From contig NC_052028.1 in the NCBI RefSeq assembly GCF_015832195.1, positions 5,499,501-5,563,500 of the forward strand: 64,000 nucleotides of DNA, given 5' to 3'. How positions within the stretch are numbered: position 1 is the first letter of the stretch; each line of letters starts with the position of its first letter. Below the pieces are notes generated by a model. That model did not search any database and was not told the origin of the DNA. It was given only the letters and a program-made list of their open reading frames with translations. The translations under genes and the position numbers were made by a program. Origin of the DNA: Motacilla alba alba. Taxonomy: Eukaryota; Chordata; Aves; Passeriformes; Motacillidae. Positions 11,301 through 25,806 of this stretch are shown piece after piece.

Positions 11301-14300
11301 ATTGAAAGATGCCACTTTCAACTTTCCTAGCATAATTGTACAGGCTAAGTTTACTTTCACTTATATTTCATCTGCATTTAATGCAAGCTTAAAAAAAAAA
11401 AAAAAGAAATTGCAGTACAAATACCCATCACATTTGCTTACACATTTGCTTGCTCATCACATTTGCTTACATTCCAGACACCTGAAGCACAAGGGGTTAA
11501 TTGAAAGACAACACAACTGGAGTCTCAGATTCCCTGTCCCCAAACATGCCTTTTTTCATGTCAGTCTCTCTATCATCCTTCCCTCTGTTATTTGCTTTAA
11601 GGAAGATATTTTCCAAATGAATATAAATCACCAAATCTGTCAGCAAAGATTGATTAACAGTGGACAAGGGGGAAAGACTCAAATGGCATATGAGATTACA
11701 GATTCCAAAGCTATGCCTCTTCTCCAAAAGACACTGCTTAGGTAGAAATGAAACAAATTCTATAACATTGCTGCTATGGTGAATTGAAAACATTTTCAAG
11801 TGACAGAATCTGCTCAATGTGTAAAATCATTCTTATTTGTCAATTTTCTGCATAGAACAGGAACTAAAAGATGACTAGTAATTGTTTCCCTTCAAACAAG
11901 AGGATCTATTATATAACATTTGGTCCTGCTTAAAGGTTGACAGACAGTGTAGGAGAAAAAAAAAAAAGCAGTTTTGAAAAAAAAAAAGAAAGAAAATTCT
12001 AAATTGCTGCCAACTGTTTGTTTCCCATTTCCTTTTTAGTCTCTGAAATTTTCTACTACTCACAGAATAGGTAGTAAAATTGAAATTGATACCAAATGAA
12101 CTCTACAAAATGACAGTAGCTATCTATTAGTAGTGTATTTTAACTGCACTATTTTCCTTTAGCCTGTATTTTAGCAATAACATGCTGTATGTGTTTAATT
12201 ATTTGTTTTGTTTTAAATCAAGATTATATTAGTTTAATTGATTATCCACACATGTATGCTTGGCAGACTAATTTGTTCTGAGCTCTTTTGGGGAGATACA
12301 TTTGAGGCTCTGTTTTGTGATTTGCATGACTACAGAACTGCCTGGAATCAAAGCTTAGGAAAAATATATCAGAATAACTATACAAAGTAGGCTAATTATC
12401 CCAAACCAGCAGTTTGTAGTTTGGCCACCCTTGGAGCTGGAAGAATACTTAATTTCCCAAGACTGCCACCTCCCATTTCAATACTCCAGTATATTCTCCA
12501 CCCAGGTAGAAAAATGATGGAAAGAAGAAATACCAGTTAACCAAGTTCTGGTAGTTAATTAGAAATCTACCAGTTGAATAATAAATCCCCACATCCTTGA
12601 GACCTTTAATTACCATACATTTACTGAGAAGAATTGAGTTATTGGAAAATGACTTTTACCTCCTCAGCTTTAAAGCACCGTGGTATATTTCAACTTTAAA
12701 AGTCACTTTCCAAACCAGCATCAAAACAAATCAGCTACAGAATTTAAATCCAGTGCAGAAATGTATTAGATGGATCATGATAGGAAAAATATATTATTAC
12801 ATTAATTAGGCAATTATCAGAATTCACAGCTGCTCTCTTTGACAACTGGTTCAGTGGTTCTGAATTAATAAGAGATACTTCCTATACACTTTCTACAAAT
12901 AGAAGTTTATAGAAACATTTGTTTCTTTGATGTTTGTCAGGAAAGCTAATAAAAAAGAGACTATACACTCAAACCAGGCTTCTATTTGAGAAGTATGATC
13001 AAAAGGTAGTTCTTATATCAGTGCTTCTCTAATACACTGCATTCTATAATGAATTGAGAAAGCTTATGATATCCATTTACTTCAAGAGAACTTCTCTGTT
13101 TTTAAGCTTCACCAAAGACAGAATTGGGCCCAATTTGATTTTTATAGCCAATGTGTTTTTCAAGCCACTTCATTCAACAAAACAGAAGTTTTTAATGGAA
13201 GTTATTAACAAGATATCTAAAATATAGTAATGAAATGTGGGAATCTGATCCTCACAGTGCAAGGCAGGTATAAACTGAGATATCCCAGGTCATCACCTGT
13301 GTTCACTGATCCTACTCAAACATGTTGGTAAAGTTATGAGACAAAAAAACTCAATGGTAGAGTGCAGTTGTTTATTCAAATCACACTTCTTGAAGTCCAA
13401 AATAATCTTGTAAAGCTAAGAAATGGAATGGGATGCCTGCTATTTATGTCCCTTTGGAAGAATCTTTCCGTTTATCCTCCAACTTTTTTCTTCAATTCAA
13501 GTTGAATTCATTTTTATCATCTACTTGTATTGAGATAAAAAATACCATCAATTTTTCAAACAGCAAAAGCATCCCAAGAAAAATCCCTAAGCAAACCTAA
13601 CCCATCATTAGTGTTTGCTTTCATATGAATTTTCAAATGAACATCTAAATACAAATTCAAATACTTTTCTTTTCTTTTTCATTAAGTGGGATTGATGTAA
13701 GGGTAAGGATGTTCTGCTCTAGTGCTCTAAGAACAAAATGAATACCCAGAAAAAGTTATCCAAGCCAAAAGAAAGCCCATCATTAGTGTATTAGTGAGAG
13801 ATGAACACAGGATTGACACAGATGAAATGAGGAAAGTTGAGTTGACTAATGGCCAAACAAGGAAACTGAAATATGTCATAGTGAGAAGTCCTTGCCCTGG
13901 GAGAACTCAAAAGCTATTTATTAATTTTCTGCTAGGCAGAGGCTTTGCAAGCTCTCAGCTTTAGTCAGCATTTTACATAATCTCCTTACTTAAAGCTACA
14001 CAAGCCTCTCTAGCAAATTCTGAAAGCGGCTTTTAGATCTTGTACAAACAGCACCACCCTCCCAGATTTAAAAATTTCTTCTCTGGGAGGAATGATTCAA
14101 CTTTCTTGGCCAAATCCCTTCTGAATTTTGTGGATATTCATGAAGGATAAATACAGCTCATAAAGGACAAAGCAAATTTGCTTTTCCAGTCAGTAGGAAG
14201 GATTGCTCAAATACCATTAAAAGAAGAGAGAGGAGGGAAGGCATACATTTCTTCAGAGAAATTCTGAAGAAACTTCTTTAGAAACTCAGAAAGGCTGAGT

Positions 14301-17300
14301 TTCCAAAGCAAAAGCTTCACAAGACAGTTAGAATATAATTTTGTAATACCAACAGAAAATAGAGAGTGATTCTACACTTAAATTTATGTAATTGATTGAG
14401 AATTGATTGAATTCTCTTCCAGAATACAAGACTCAAAAAACATCATGTAAGAACAAGCAAAGAAAAGAAACCCCAAGACAATAAACACCCTGGGAATATA
14501 ATTTGTGACAGTTGTAGCAAGATTTAAGCATTACCTGTCATTCTTTAAACTACTATAAATATTTAAATTGCTACAAGTTTGCCACATTATAATCTAGACA
14601 GAAGTGTCTTTCTTTGCAGTTACTGCTTCACATGACAGATCTCATGCTCCACTTATATTTTTTTAATCCTTAGCCTTAGTGTTGATGTAACAGAAACAAC
14701 ATCTGCTGCAGTATTTGCTGCTGTTTGTTTTTCCCTGCATCTCTGCCCTTTTTGCCTGTATGGAGGGTATGTCAGAAGACAGTAAAGAACCCACATGACT
14801 CCCTGTAATCTTCAAAGATGTTACTTAGCATGTACAAAGGCACATAATTTACCTGACCTCATGCAAGCCCTAAACATACTGCAAAAGGCAAGACAGCAAG
14901 GAGCAGGGTAGAAGATGTTGTGCCTACATTGCTAAAAAGAAAAAACAATCCCACTGGTTTTTGGACTGAGCTCTGAACATGGAACCATGCTGTACATGCT
15001 CTCTGGTCTGAAACTCTACAAAGACAATTAAAAAAGCCCCTCCTACTCAGATTTTGGCTAACCCAGCCTGTGTTCAGGTCTGATGGATTCTGGGAGCACC
15101 ATAGGACCAGACTTGTGGCCAGTAACACCAGGATGAAGGATGCAAACACTCCCTAAATAAGGAAAACAATCCTTGAGAAGCATCAAGGTATCATCACTAG
15201 GTTTTCTACTTTTAAGACATTTTAATCTTTAATAGCAATATGGCTACATAGTTAAAATTGCAAACCAACTAATTCACTTCTCTTTTCCATTAGGGAAAGC
15301 AGCATTATACATAACTCAAGAATTCAATATAGTAAAAGGGTTTCTTTCTGTTCCCTCTAAGAAATAAAGCACAGCCTCACATTATATGATGGCACTCCAT
15401 GGAGCACGTTGAGATGGATGAGCAGCTCTCAGACTACTTTTGCTGTCACAGGAAAACTTGTTTTCATCATGGGATAACTAATACCCAAAAACTTTCCCTT
15501 GCAAGGGAACACTGGAGTCAAAGCATTTCACACAAGGTAAGCTAAGCAACACGAAATGAACACATCCAGAGGAATGCAGTTTATCTTGCTGCTCTTTATA
15601 GCAGCCCCAGAGGAATCAAAGAACCCTGCTTCTATGTAAGATTTTGCACTGGCAGAGCTGACATCATTTATTTAATAACAAAGTAAAACAAACTATCTGG
15701 AGCCCGTCAGGAAAACACTGAAGTTAACAAATACTGCAGATAGCAATAAGCTTTAGAAGCAGAACCAGTATGTGTGCAGCACAGCCACCAAAGAGGCAAA
15801 AGGTAGAATGCCAAAAGCAACACAGAGAAACAAGCAGCATTATTTGTCAAACAAAACTTGGATGGATAGCAAGGAGACAAAATGCATTATTGTCTCTTGA
15901 TTTATGCCACAACATATTTTTTCTTTTAGTCACAACTACACAGATATTAAATTATTTGTATTGTCCGTAGTGGTTTCCAAATCCCACCCCTAGATCTATT
16001 CAATTGAATTTCCAGAATACCTGCCACTGCACACTTGCTTGCCAGCAGCTGATGAGCGAGGTAAGATTACTTTCTATTCTCTAGGTTTGTGAAGGGAAAT
16101 CCATAAGCACAATAGAGCAGTCTATTTCTGGGCTTTGCAACATTTCAAAACCATGGCCACATCTCCTGGTTTCTGCACATGCAGCTACAGGCTGTTATCT
16201 GCCTTTCACACTACTAAAATGTATTCCTCTCTACACAAGCAGGGCTCAAAATAAGAATGTGTTCATTTGTGCACATATCTGAGGAGTTGGGGTGAGGTCC
16301 AACAACGTGTGAGCACCTGCATTTAGCCATATCAGCATCTTCCTTCTTCCCTCTTTATGCCACCAAAGAGTTCTGATGTTCCATGGTACCCTGTATGACA
16401 GGGTTAGATGGTAACAGAGAACCCAAGAGGATGCATTAGTGGATGAATAAATATATGAACACTGATAGGAGTCTTATCTGGTAGAATTGATGTTCTGACT
16501 TGGAATCTGGGGCAATTTCAGAGTTGCTATGTGTGGGGGTTTTTAACCAGTCTTTGAACAAGGTCTGAAAAACTGTCTCTGTTCTTCTAGGAAGTATTCC
16601 CACTGGGAAGAACAGTATTAGCCTCAGAGGTAAAACCATGCTCCCTAATACACTCTCACTCTCTTCTGGTCTACTGAACCAAAAGCAACTTCTGCTTTAT
16701 AACACTCTATAAAAAGAAAAGTTAAGTGTTGCAAACTCCTTTTCTTAACCTACAGCTGGCTGAAAATACAGCTGATGTGTATATAAATATCTTGAAAGGG
16801 AGAAAGGACCGCAACAAAAGCTGTGCTTCAACCATGGCATAGCAGGAGGACACAATAATTTCTTGTGCCGAGAAAAGCAAAACAGGAGCTGATGACCTGT
16901 ACTTGGTGTGTGACACAGGAAAGATCCAAGCTGTTTGGTCCTTTCAAGAAAAGGCTTTAGAAAAGCAATGTACCTTGACAAAAAAATCCTTCTTTCTTTT
17001 TTAATTCCTCATCATATACCTATGAATTCTGATCACAGAGACATAGAGGAGACATTTTTAGGACAGCACATTTGGCCGCATATTTCATTTCATCACTTTT
17101 CCACCTTCTAGCACTCAAATCCCATCTCCTTATCCTTATGGATTTCTCACTTCTAGAAGCGAAAAGATGCTATTACATAAACTTGACTAATGCATATCTA
17201 GACCAGACCCCCACTTGGAATGAAGAAGTTAAACGATCTCTCTATATATCTGAAGAAAGCAGATCTCCTACTTTGGAACATTTTTGGGACTCCATGACAT

Positions 17301-18384
17301 AGCCAGTACCAATCTCATTAGCCAGTTAATTCTCTATAACCCCTTGAAAGCTAAATTATGTTTTTGAAAGGAATCACTTCAGTTGCTTAAGCTTCAGCCT
17401 AGTCAAGTAATTTGCACATCTTTAATTATGGGGGATTAATTCTTTCATCTATCTTATTTTTGGCCAGCTTGAAAAATGGCCTAATCTCTCCATACTCATT
17501 ACTACCTTCCATTTCATCCTTCATCACACTGGACATCAGTTCTTCATTACTGCTGAAGGTTTTTTGGGTGGGATTTCTTCATCATTACCTTCACATTCTC
17601 ACCCTCACTATCAATTACTTGGATACTTTTTATTTGATTGCCATCATCAGCCCAATGCACTTCTGCCAGTTACAGAATCCATGACGCTCCCTTAAGGACA
17701 TTGGCAACTGGAATATGGCCCTCGGTTGCAACTTTCCTTGGGGATCAATTCTTTCATTGTTTTCTTGTATATTGTTTTGGGGTTTTTCTCTTTATAATTT
17801 TAACAGCATAGTCATACCTTTCCAAAAATCAATATTCAATTTGATCCCTTTCACTGCACATCAGGCCACATGATATAAAAAGAATTTTTCTTTTGCTCCT
17901 GAAACCCTTCTTTTTAAATCATGTTCACATTCTCTAAAGTCACTTTTCTCTAATTCCTTTCTACGTTCTCAACTTTTTATATTAATATTAATTTTCCTTT
18001 GGATATTTTAATTTTATTTTTTAATAAAAGATCTGCCCATTAACACAGTTGCATACTGTCCACTTCAAGAAAAAAAATATTTATCTTACATTGTTAGCCC
18101 TTCAGCTATATGTTCAAGGAAAAAATATCAGCTCAGATTCTAAAGTGTTTTCTGTGAAATAACATGAAAAATGTCAAAGGAGTTGAAAATTAATATTTTC
18201 AGAGAGAACTGATTTGCATACACCAGGCTATTTCTTGGCACATGGTTGAAGCCACCACTTTACTATAATGAAACTCCCCTGGTGAGGATTTTTATTTATA
18301 ATACTATAGTCACAGATGCATATAGAATTTCACAGATCAGTGATTGCCATCTATTCCAAACTTATGAGAAAAAATCATCCAGAA
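8321..18384. other. 10-kb AT-rich gene-free stretch
   Basis: No exon, RNA gene or known transposable element was recognised. The longest frame (11239-11745, 168 codons, plus) contains an A15 run at 11391-11405 translated as polylysine and has no domain. A near-tandem duplication is present at 11426-11471, where CATCACATTTGCTTACA occurs twice 29 bases apart, with a third partial CACATTTGCTT between them. Polypurine segments occur near 14220-14245, and polypyrimidine near 13665-13680. Confidence 0.55.
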
Positions 18385-18395
18385 ATATATATATA

Positions 18396-18432
<37 letters not shown>
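18385..18432. repeat. (TA)n microsatellite
   Basis: Alternating TA for about 48 bases, interrupted once near 18395-18399. The longest uninterrupted part is about 30 bases. It creates an isoleucine/tyrosine run in the short plus frame at 18246-18461, which is therefore not a gene. Likely length-polymorphic. Confidence 0.95.
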
Positions 18433-18434
<2 letters not shown>

Positions 18435-18680
18435 AACAAGCCCCTGAATATATGCAATTGAAGTTTCCATGACCTTGGACACATCAGATTACCATTAACC
18501 CTCAGTAGGAAGGAGATGTAATAATTGCCAAATTATGAAATAATAACACCATGAGTTTTTTATCCAATACAGCTGCAAGGCACTGATCAAATCAGGTTTT
18601 GGTGATAAGAATTGACCTTACAAACTAATATTAGATGAGGTCACAACTCTACTAAGCCCACCCATCGCTCTCAAATGAAG

Positions 18681-18750
18681 TGTGGGGGGTGTTGTCTGTT
18701 TTTGGGGGTTTTTTGGAGGGTTTTTTGATTTTTTTTTTTTTTTTTTTTTG
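18681..18750. repeat. G/T-rich low-complexity tract ending in T21
   Basis: The plus strand holds only G and T almost throughout, with G-runs of six, five and three separated by T-rich loops, and ends in an uninterrupted run of 21 T at 18729-18749. No adjacent retroposon body is recognisable, so I cannot call it a reverse-oriented poly-A tail. Confidence 0.9.
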
Positions 18751-21700
18751 CTTCATATTATCAGGTAAATTCGCTTATTTATTAAAAATAAAGTTATTGC
18801 AGGATAGAACCCAAGGAGATTTTTGCTCTGCAAAGCTCTGATTGTCCAACCTGACAATGAGATGTGTATGCCCTTGACAGAGGCCACCTGAATGAGCTGC
18901 TAGCAGCTCCTTCAGAGAGTTTTTTTTCCTCTCTAAAATATTTGCATGAAAGTGTACTACAATTCAAAGCTCTGTAGAAGGTGAAGCTCCGGAGACTCAG
19001 AAGGAAAGATTTTAACCAAGTACATTTATGCATCTCACAATGTTTGAGCCAAATCTGGATTTACAGGAAGAGAGAAGCAACTCCAAATGTTGCACGAGGC
19101 AGTGAAGTTCCATCAGCCACAGGAGAGCTCAGAAGTGATGAGCAGGTGGGACGGGTAACACTGCTCACCAGTGCAGCAATTAGAAAACCACCAAAGACTG
19201 ATTTATCTCGTCCTAAGCTGAGGATTACAAGGGTCACTTGGTCTCCTCCTTGCTGGCAAGAGGAACGATGTAACCTGACACTGACAGCACCCTGAGGAAG
19301 CAAAACCACAGCAGCACCTGCAGGTGGGTCAAACTCAGCTCAGAGCGTAGGAAACCAGGGGCTGGCACCACAACCCTACATCCTCTGTTACAATACATGT
19401 AAAAGAAGTAGAATAAATAGATAGTACATTTATAATTAGACCAAACTGCCTGAGAAATGTTGCTGCTCCAGACTATGTCTCACTGCCCACATTTGTTCAA
19501 ATTTTTGTAAGACCATGATGTAAAAGGGATCAATAAATTAGAGTTAAACCCAGCAAGCAAAGAAAATTCAGAAAAAAAAAAAAACAAACAAGTACTGACA
19601 AGAACAAAGCAAGGCAACTCTATTTATATTTTTCTATATTTACCTGTATAATTTTCTAAAATTTATATAAAACTTTTATTCTAGAAAATGCCTAATTCTA
19701 TTTGCTTGTGTTCATGGTTGTTGTCAAACATTATTTGCACCTCCCATTAAAAAGATGCCTCAATAAATAACTGCACAAGCATCACGTGTTGCAAGAATGA
19801 CTGAAATCAGCTATGCCAACCCCCCTTCAAAATTCCACCAACACTATACAAGTGGAAAAAGTCTTCAAGATGAGTCTTAATAATTTCCAATAATATCACT
19901 GTCAAGACAGAAATGTAAAAGTTTCCTTATCCCGAAATGCAAAAGTTTAAGTCCAAAATTTCCCAGATTTATGGAAATGCATAAGATATTTAGTTCTTAC
20001 TAAAAACCTCCCATGTATACATGTATGTGTACCTATATATATATAAAAATCCAGTGTACAATCCCCCAGAATAAAATAAACTAAGGTAAGAGCACAATAT
20101 GCCCTCCTTTTCAAGTTAAAAGACGCTCATTTGCATTTTAATTTTCCCTGTACTGAGTTTACAAGTGCATCAACAATTGAGCTAAACAATCCTGTATTTC
20201 TTCCTCAGTTCCAAGCCTCAGTGCTCTCTCTGCTGCCAGCACAAGGGAAAGGATGGAGAGCCCGACTGCTGCAGATTTGACTGGCTCCTTAAAGGTCTTT
20301 TTAGTTGGCATTCCACTTCTCCATTCCCAACACATGGAGGAAACATCACACAACTTCTCTGGATTTATTTAGCCAAATTTTAAATAAAACTCAGAAGTCA
20401 TGACTTTTTATTTCCCCACAAATGCTGCAGTATCCAAAGAAGCTCTCAAACAAGACCTAGATGAGCCCAGGAGTAATTCAGATACAGACCAGCTTTAAAT
20501 GGGTAAGCCCTCCACGTGACTTTGACCTAGACTAACTTTTCAGCACACAAAATCTTTGCTGAATAATTAGGAGTGTGCATGAACATCAAGCTTCCAGAAT
20601 ATTCATAATACTCTACACGTGAAAATAATAATAAAAAATACTATGCAATTTTAAGAAAAATAAAACAGTATTAAGACTAACATTATTCTAAATACTGCCA
20701 TTTGATCCAGCAATTAATGTAATGATACAAAATGTAATGATACAAAAATATAGTTTTAATTAACAGAAATTCCCACATGGTTCATTTACTTGAAAAAACT
20801 TGAATTATCCTGCTAAAGGGAAATTCCCATCAAAAAGTTCCCATGTTAAAACTTAGATAATGCAACATTTTGAATTAATTTTCATATTTCTCAATGGTAT
20901 TTTAAATTCTTTAAAGAATGATCTTCAGAGCCAATATTTCTTTGGATATGTTTTACCCCCAAGATGAAGCTTTTCTTACAATTGCAGGCAGAGTCCATAC
21001 AACAAAAAGTTAAAATAAATACTGTGGAGTTTCCTTTGTTTCTCCCATTGTAGTTATAGACATATTAAGAAACATAGCTTCTACAGTTTTAAGTCACCTA
21101 GACAGCTTGTCAATTAAATAAAATAGATTCTGTGTGTGTTTATTTAATAAGATCTGTGATCCTTAAACTTTTGAGAGGCATTTATAGTTAACAGCAACAA
21201 GAAATAAGATGAGGTTATAAACCTCACAAGCCAAAACAATAAGATTATTTTATAACTACAAAATAAAATAAAACAAGTCCACCATAGATAAAATTTGGAA
21301 ATTTATTCCAAAGAAACCTTGGGATATTCTGCATTCCACAGTAATTCAGTGGGAAGGGGCATGTAGTTAAAAAAAAACAAACCAGCAGGTGCTGAAAGGA
21401 AGAGCCTGAAGCTGTACCTAACATTCAAAGAACAAGACTCCCTACAAAGAACAATTATCCATGAGAAACACAGTCTCAAACTATAAAAGGCTCCCAAATT
21501 ATAGCAGTGTGCAGTCTCCAGCAGTACCAAACATGACAAATAAACAATAAAAGCATCTTACTTGCATTACACAAAGCCTTCAGAATATAATTATTCACAC
21601 CACAAAATGACAAACAAAAATGACCTTCTTTTTCCTAATGTTTGCTGTTTTCTCCATACCCTGGTACACGGTGCCTTTTCTGGCACCTGTAATAAGTCTT

Positions 21701-24700
21701 TTACTTCAGGCTAGGAGTTTATTCCTGGCTATTCTATTCTTGTCCCAACAAAATGACCATTCCTTCCAGACATTACAGCTTGTCTGACACACAAGGGCTT
21801 CCAGAAAGCTACCTTTCCCTGAGAAAGGAAAGTAAAAGAAAGGAAAGGGAAAATAGTTAAAATTATGTATGCAACCAGTTCCCATTGCACCTGTTACCTA
21901 AAATTTCAGGAGTGAGCTCCCTATCACATCATCCTAATGTTTTAATTTAAAATTTTACAGGTAGTCTCCTGCCATACATATTTTTTTTCTTTTTTCATAG
22001 AAAAATTATGCAAAGAAAAGCAGCTAACTGAAAAATTGTGAAGGTGTTGATGGCAGGAAAATCTACCTGGTAAGCAATAGGTTGTTAACAAGCACTTGAA
22101 CAGATTATCTTACAGCTCCACTGAGTGTGTTTTTCTTAATGATGTCTAAACTTCTACATAAAAACTAAAAATAAAATTTTCCATCAGAAGTCAAGATCAT
22201 GAATTTAAGATTGCTGATTACCTCCTGATTAAATACAATTAGACATCAATGGCACTTTGGAATTCTTTTTCCTGAAACAAAGCAGCAAAACAAGAAACAA
22301 GCACAGACAAATAAAAACACGTATAAAGGTTACTTCAGGTTTAACTGCAGCAATTTTGTATCTTCCTCACTGCTAAATAATGTTATTATTTTATACAGAC
22401 TAAGTTATTTTTCTATGGATAAGTTTGTACAACTGAATTGAAGTGCATGTACCCAGTCAGTTCTTTCTTGAGGCTTCAGCAAACAGATGACCCAAGGTGT
22501 GCACACACGTGCCGGCATAGACACTCAAGGTCTGTAATATCCACCTTACACAAGACTGTTCCCAAAATTACTTCCCTTTTGGAAGCTGTAAACTTCAAAA
22601 CCTGCATATCAATCGATGAAAATCAATATACTTAATACTTCCCCATTGATTCAGAAATTAACTGGTTTGCAGCAAGGGGTTACCTTTAAATCCATTCACC
22701 TTGTCCAGGCATATATATGAAAGTAGGAATGCATTGCTACCTTTCATGCAGCATTTTTAATCCTTCTGTATTATATTACATATTCTCCTCTTGAAAATGT
22801 AATCCCTTCAAAGAATTATCTTGCTAAGTAAGGCATTTCCCCCCTTTTTTTTTCTGCCATACAATTCTGCTTTCACCAGTTGCAGCAAATGAACTCATTC
22901 ACGCTTTAGCTTCCCCGTTAAATGTATGTAAAATACGTCGGCACATACTCATTTTTTCACTTACTTCACTGAAAGTGCAATATTGTAGATATAAGTGCAA
23001 TAATTTTAGAAATTTGATGTAAAAATGTTAAAATAAAGACTCTCACATTCTCCTACATATATTTATTCACGCTACTAAAACTGCATCTAGTGCTGTACAT
23101 TTATACCACAGTGTGCTTTGCCATGGTGTTGCATAAGTAGGCAGATCACACTTCCACTTACAAATAGTATCTTTAATTAGTCCAACAGTTATATGTGGAA
23201 AATTGGAGAAGCAGTGGAAAAACTAAGCTCTTTGGATGTTTAAAATAAAGTCAATTAAGAATGTTACAGGTTTAAAAATTATTCACTTTAAAATAAGGAT
23301 GGGTTTGATTCAAATCCACAGAAAGTAACAAAACTAATGGGAAAGTGCTACCAGCACCAGGAACACAACCAAGCTATGAATCCAGCAATGCTTCCTTTGG
23401 AGTAGAGACTGAGCTGGAGTCAAGATCATCTCTACACTCACAGGTCAAAGCCAATACAGAAAACAAGAATAGAGGAAAAACAGACCTAACAAAGTAAGGT
23501 GTGTTTGCTAGCAAAGCAAATAGGAAATCTCAGATTGAACAGAACATAAAAGTAGCAGCAAACCTGGATCCAAAGTGTTAAACAGCTTACAAAAAAACCC
23601 CCACAGGTAAAGGGACACTGGAAATATAAAGTATCAGACATAAAGATGGGATATTTGGTTGATGTGTACAAAAACACAAATAGACCAGTTGTCTGTGACA
23701 TGCAACATGGATAATTGGGCAAAGTACAAAGAATGGATTAAAGAAAGAAAAAAAAATTAGAAACTGAAGCAGGTGAGAGCCTCTCCCCAACCCCACTGTG
23801 TGCAGTAGCCATGGGGGATGATGTTACACAGCAGAATGCTGAAGCCATTACATAAAGCCACTCATACTTCATGTACCAGTCTCTCTGAAGTCATTGGAGT
23901 GAGCCCACAATTATCTCTTTAAAGGGAGAATGGACAGAGGTTCACAATAAACTGGGTTGTCTTAAAATATTCAAAAGAAAATGTCACTAAACCTAAACCA
24001 GTCAAAACCAACTCAAAACGAACAACCCAAAGTTTTACTTAGCTGGGAGATTGCAGTCAACTACTGATGACAGAAAGTGCTTAAGGTTCTCTGACTGAGC
24101 AGTGAAGAGGCCCTCAATTCTAAGTCAAAGAGCCACTCCTTCCACATCTGATTTCCTCAAGTTTGGAATAGGCTCAGAGCCTGCTAAAAATATGCACTCC
24201 CCATATGGTTTCTCTCCATGAGGCATCCTGCCTGGGTAGGAATAAAACTTTCCTTGCTGCTGCAGAAAATGTAGTCCTCCACTAAAGAAGACCCTACATT
24301 AAATCTTGTGAAAGTAAAACTACAGCACATGACAGAAGAAAGAGCCAGCTACACAGCAACCCTTATTCACTTCCTTGAACTTGGTGGCTATATAAGATAA
24401 AGAGTACAGCTCTCAAAAACAATCTCCAAGGTTAATTGGAATGTGAATGGAATACAATACAGAGCACTATATCCTTTTGTACTTTTATTTTCCCCCTACA
24501 GTAATAGATACAACATTTTTAGCTTCCTTTTGCATCTAATGAATATACCAGGACACTCACAGGACAGGCAGACTATTGTTTTTCACAGCCTTATTTACTC
24601 AGCTTTTGTTTATTCAATTGAAGATAGCTGGGGAGTTTGCATTCTGCATGACATATTTACTGGTGCTGGTAACAGGATACTCTGGAAGATATTAAGTGTT

Positions 24701-25749
24701 GAAATAAAGCAACTGCTTTCACTGCTTAAGTGTCCCTGGTTCACTTACCATGTATAACACATTTCAAAGGCACACAAAATGCACAAGCTTACGGAATAAA
24801 ATCTTTTGCTGAGCATTTTCACATATGTTGGAGAAACTGATTCTCTTCTCTGTCAGAGTAAATCAATATTTATACTATCTAAGAACTGACTAATAATAGC
24901 ATTTACTGAATGAGCAACTGAATTTTAGATACAAATTTAATAAAAGTAATACAAGACAGGAAATAAACACGGCTAGAAAAAAAAGCTATTTCTATTTCCT
25001 TTAGGCTTCTGCAACTGAGAGATAGATTTCTAAGTAGTTGCAGATGTTATGTGTTCTCTGGCATGTATCTGTTCAAAATTTAATCACCATTTATTGTTTT
25101 CCCCCTCAGAACATTTACAAGCATAAGACAAATGCATGCAGATAGAACTCACTGAAAAATTACTTACATAAAAAAAGCAGAAGCTACTGAGCAAAGAGAT
25201 GCAGGGTTTGGAGATCTGGATTCACTACTCTGATTAAATGGCCTCAACATCCTGCAGTTTTCATCATTCTTGTTCATGTCCATTGCATTTAAAAATGACC
25301 ATGCCATAGTAGGAATGGGAGATACAAGCTCAGTGGATGTACGTTCAGCCAATCAAAGCTACAAACAGGAAACATTTCTGGATGCTATCATACAATCATT
25401 TAAATTTTCCAAAATGCTACTGTTGTACACATCCTTCACCTGGCACAACTTTCTCTTTGCTCCCTGAGTCCCCCTCCACACATCAAAGTTCTGTGCAATG
25501 ATACTTCTGCTGTTCTTCAACTCAATGTTCTATTTTGCAGCTAAAACCATCAAATCCTTAGCTGAACTAGAATATCCTCAAAAGATGTTCCTGCATAACC
25601 ATGCTTCCTGCTGGACTCCAGACAGCTGTTTGCACAGGCACCTAGGCAGCCCAAAACACTTGCCTATCTGATGGAATGGACCCTTCCCTGAGGAAGCTGA
25701 AAGAACTCTTTAGGACACATCACGCCTCTCCAAGACAAATGGAAACATC
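18751..25749. other. 7-kb AT-rich gene-free stretch
   Basis: No gene recognised; open frames are at most 104 codons with no domain. A 15-bp exact tandem duplication (AATGTAATGATACAA) lies at 20716-20745, and an A13 run at 19572-19584. A short GTATACATGTATG / TA-rich simple stretch lies at about 20013-20046. Several purine-rich segments are present (for example 21815-21855). No transposable-element family recognised. Confidence 0.55.
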
Positions 25750-25806
25750 CTCTGTTCAGGATCCAAGTCTCAAAAACATACTCTGTTCAGGATCCAAGTC
25801 TCAAAA
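25750..25806. repeat. Two-copy tandem duplication, 31-bp period
   Basis: A 26-base string beginning CTCTGTTCAGGATCC occurs at 25750-25775 and again, identical, at 25781-25806, with a five-base spacer between. The identity suggests a fairly recent local duplication, or a sequence-assembly artefact. It sits in an 82-codon plus frame (25676-25924) that I do not recognise. Confidence 0.9.

Noticed and set aside
11239..11745. 168-codon plus-strand frame
   Set aside because: It contains polylysine from an A15 run, has no domain and overlaps an equally plausible minus-strand frame.
18246..18461. Short frame with an isoleucine/tyrosine run
   Set aside because: The run is the translated (TA)n microsatellite.
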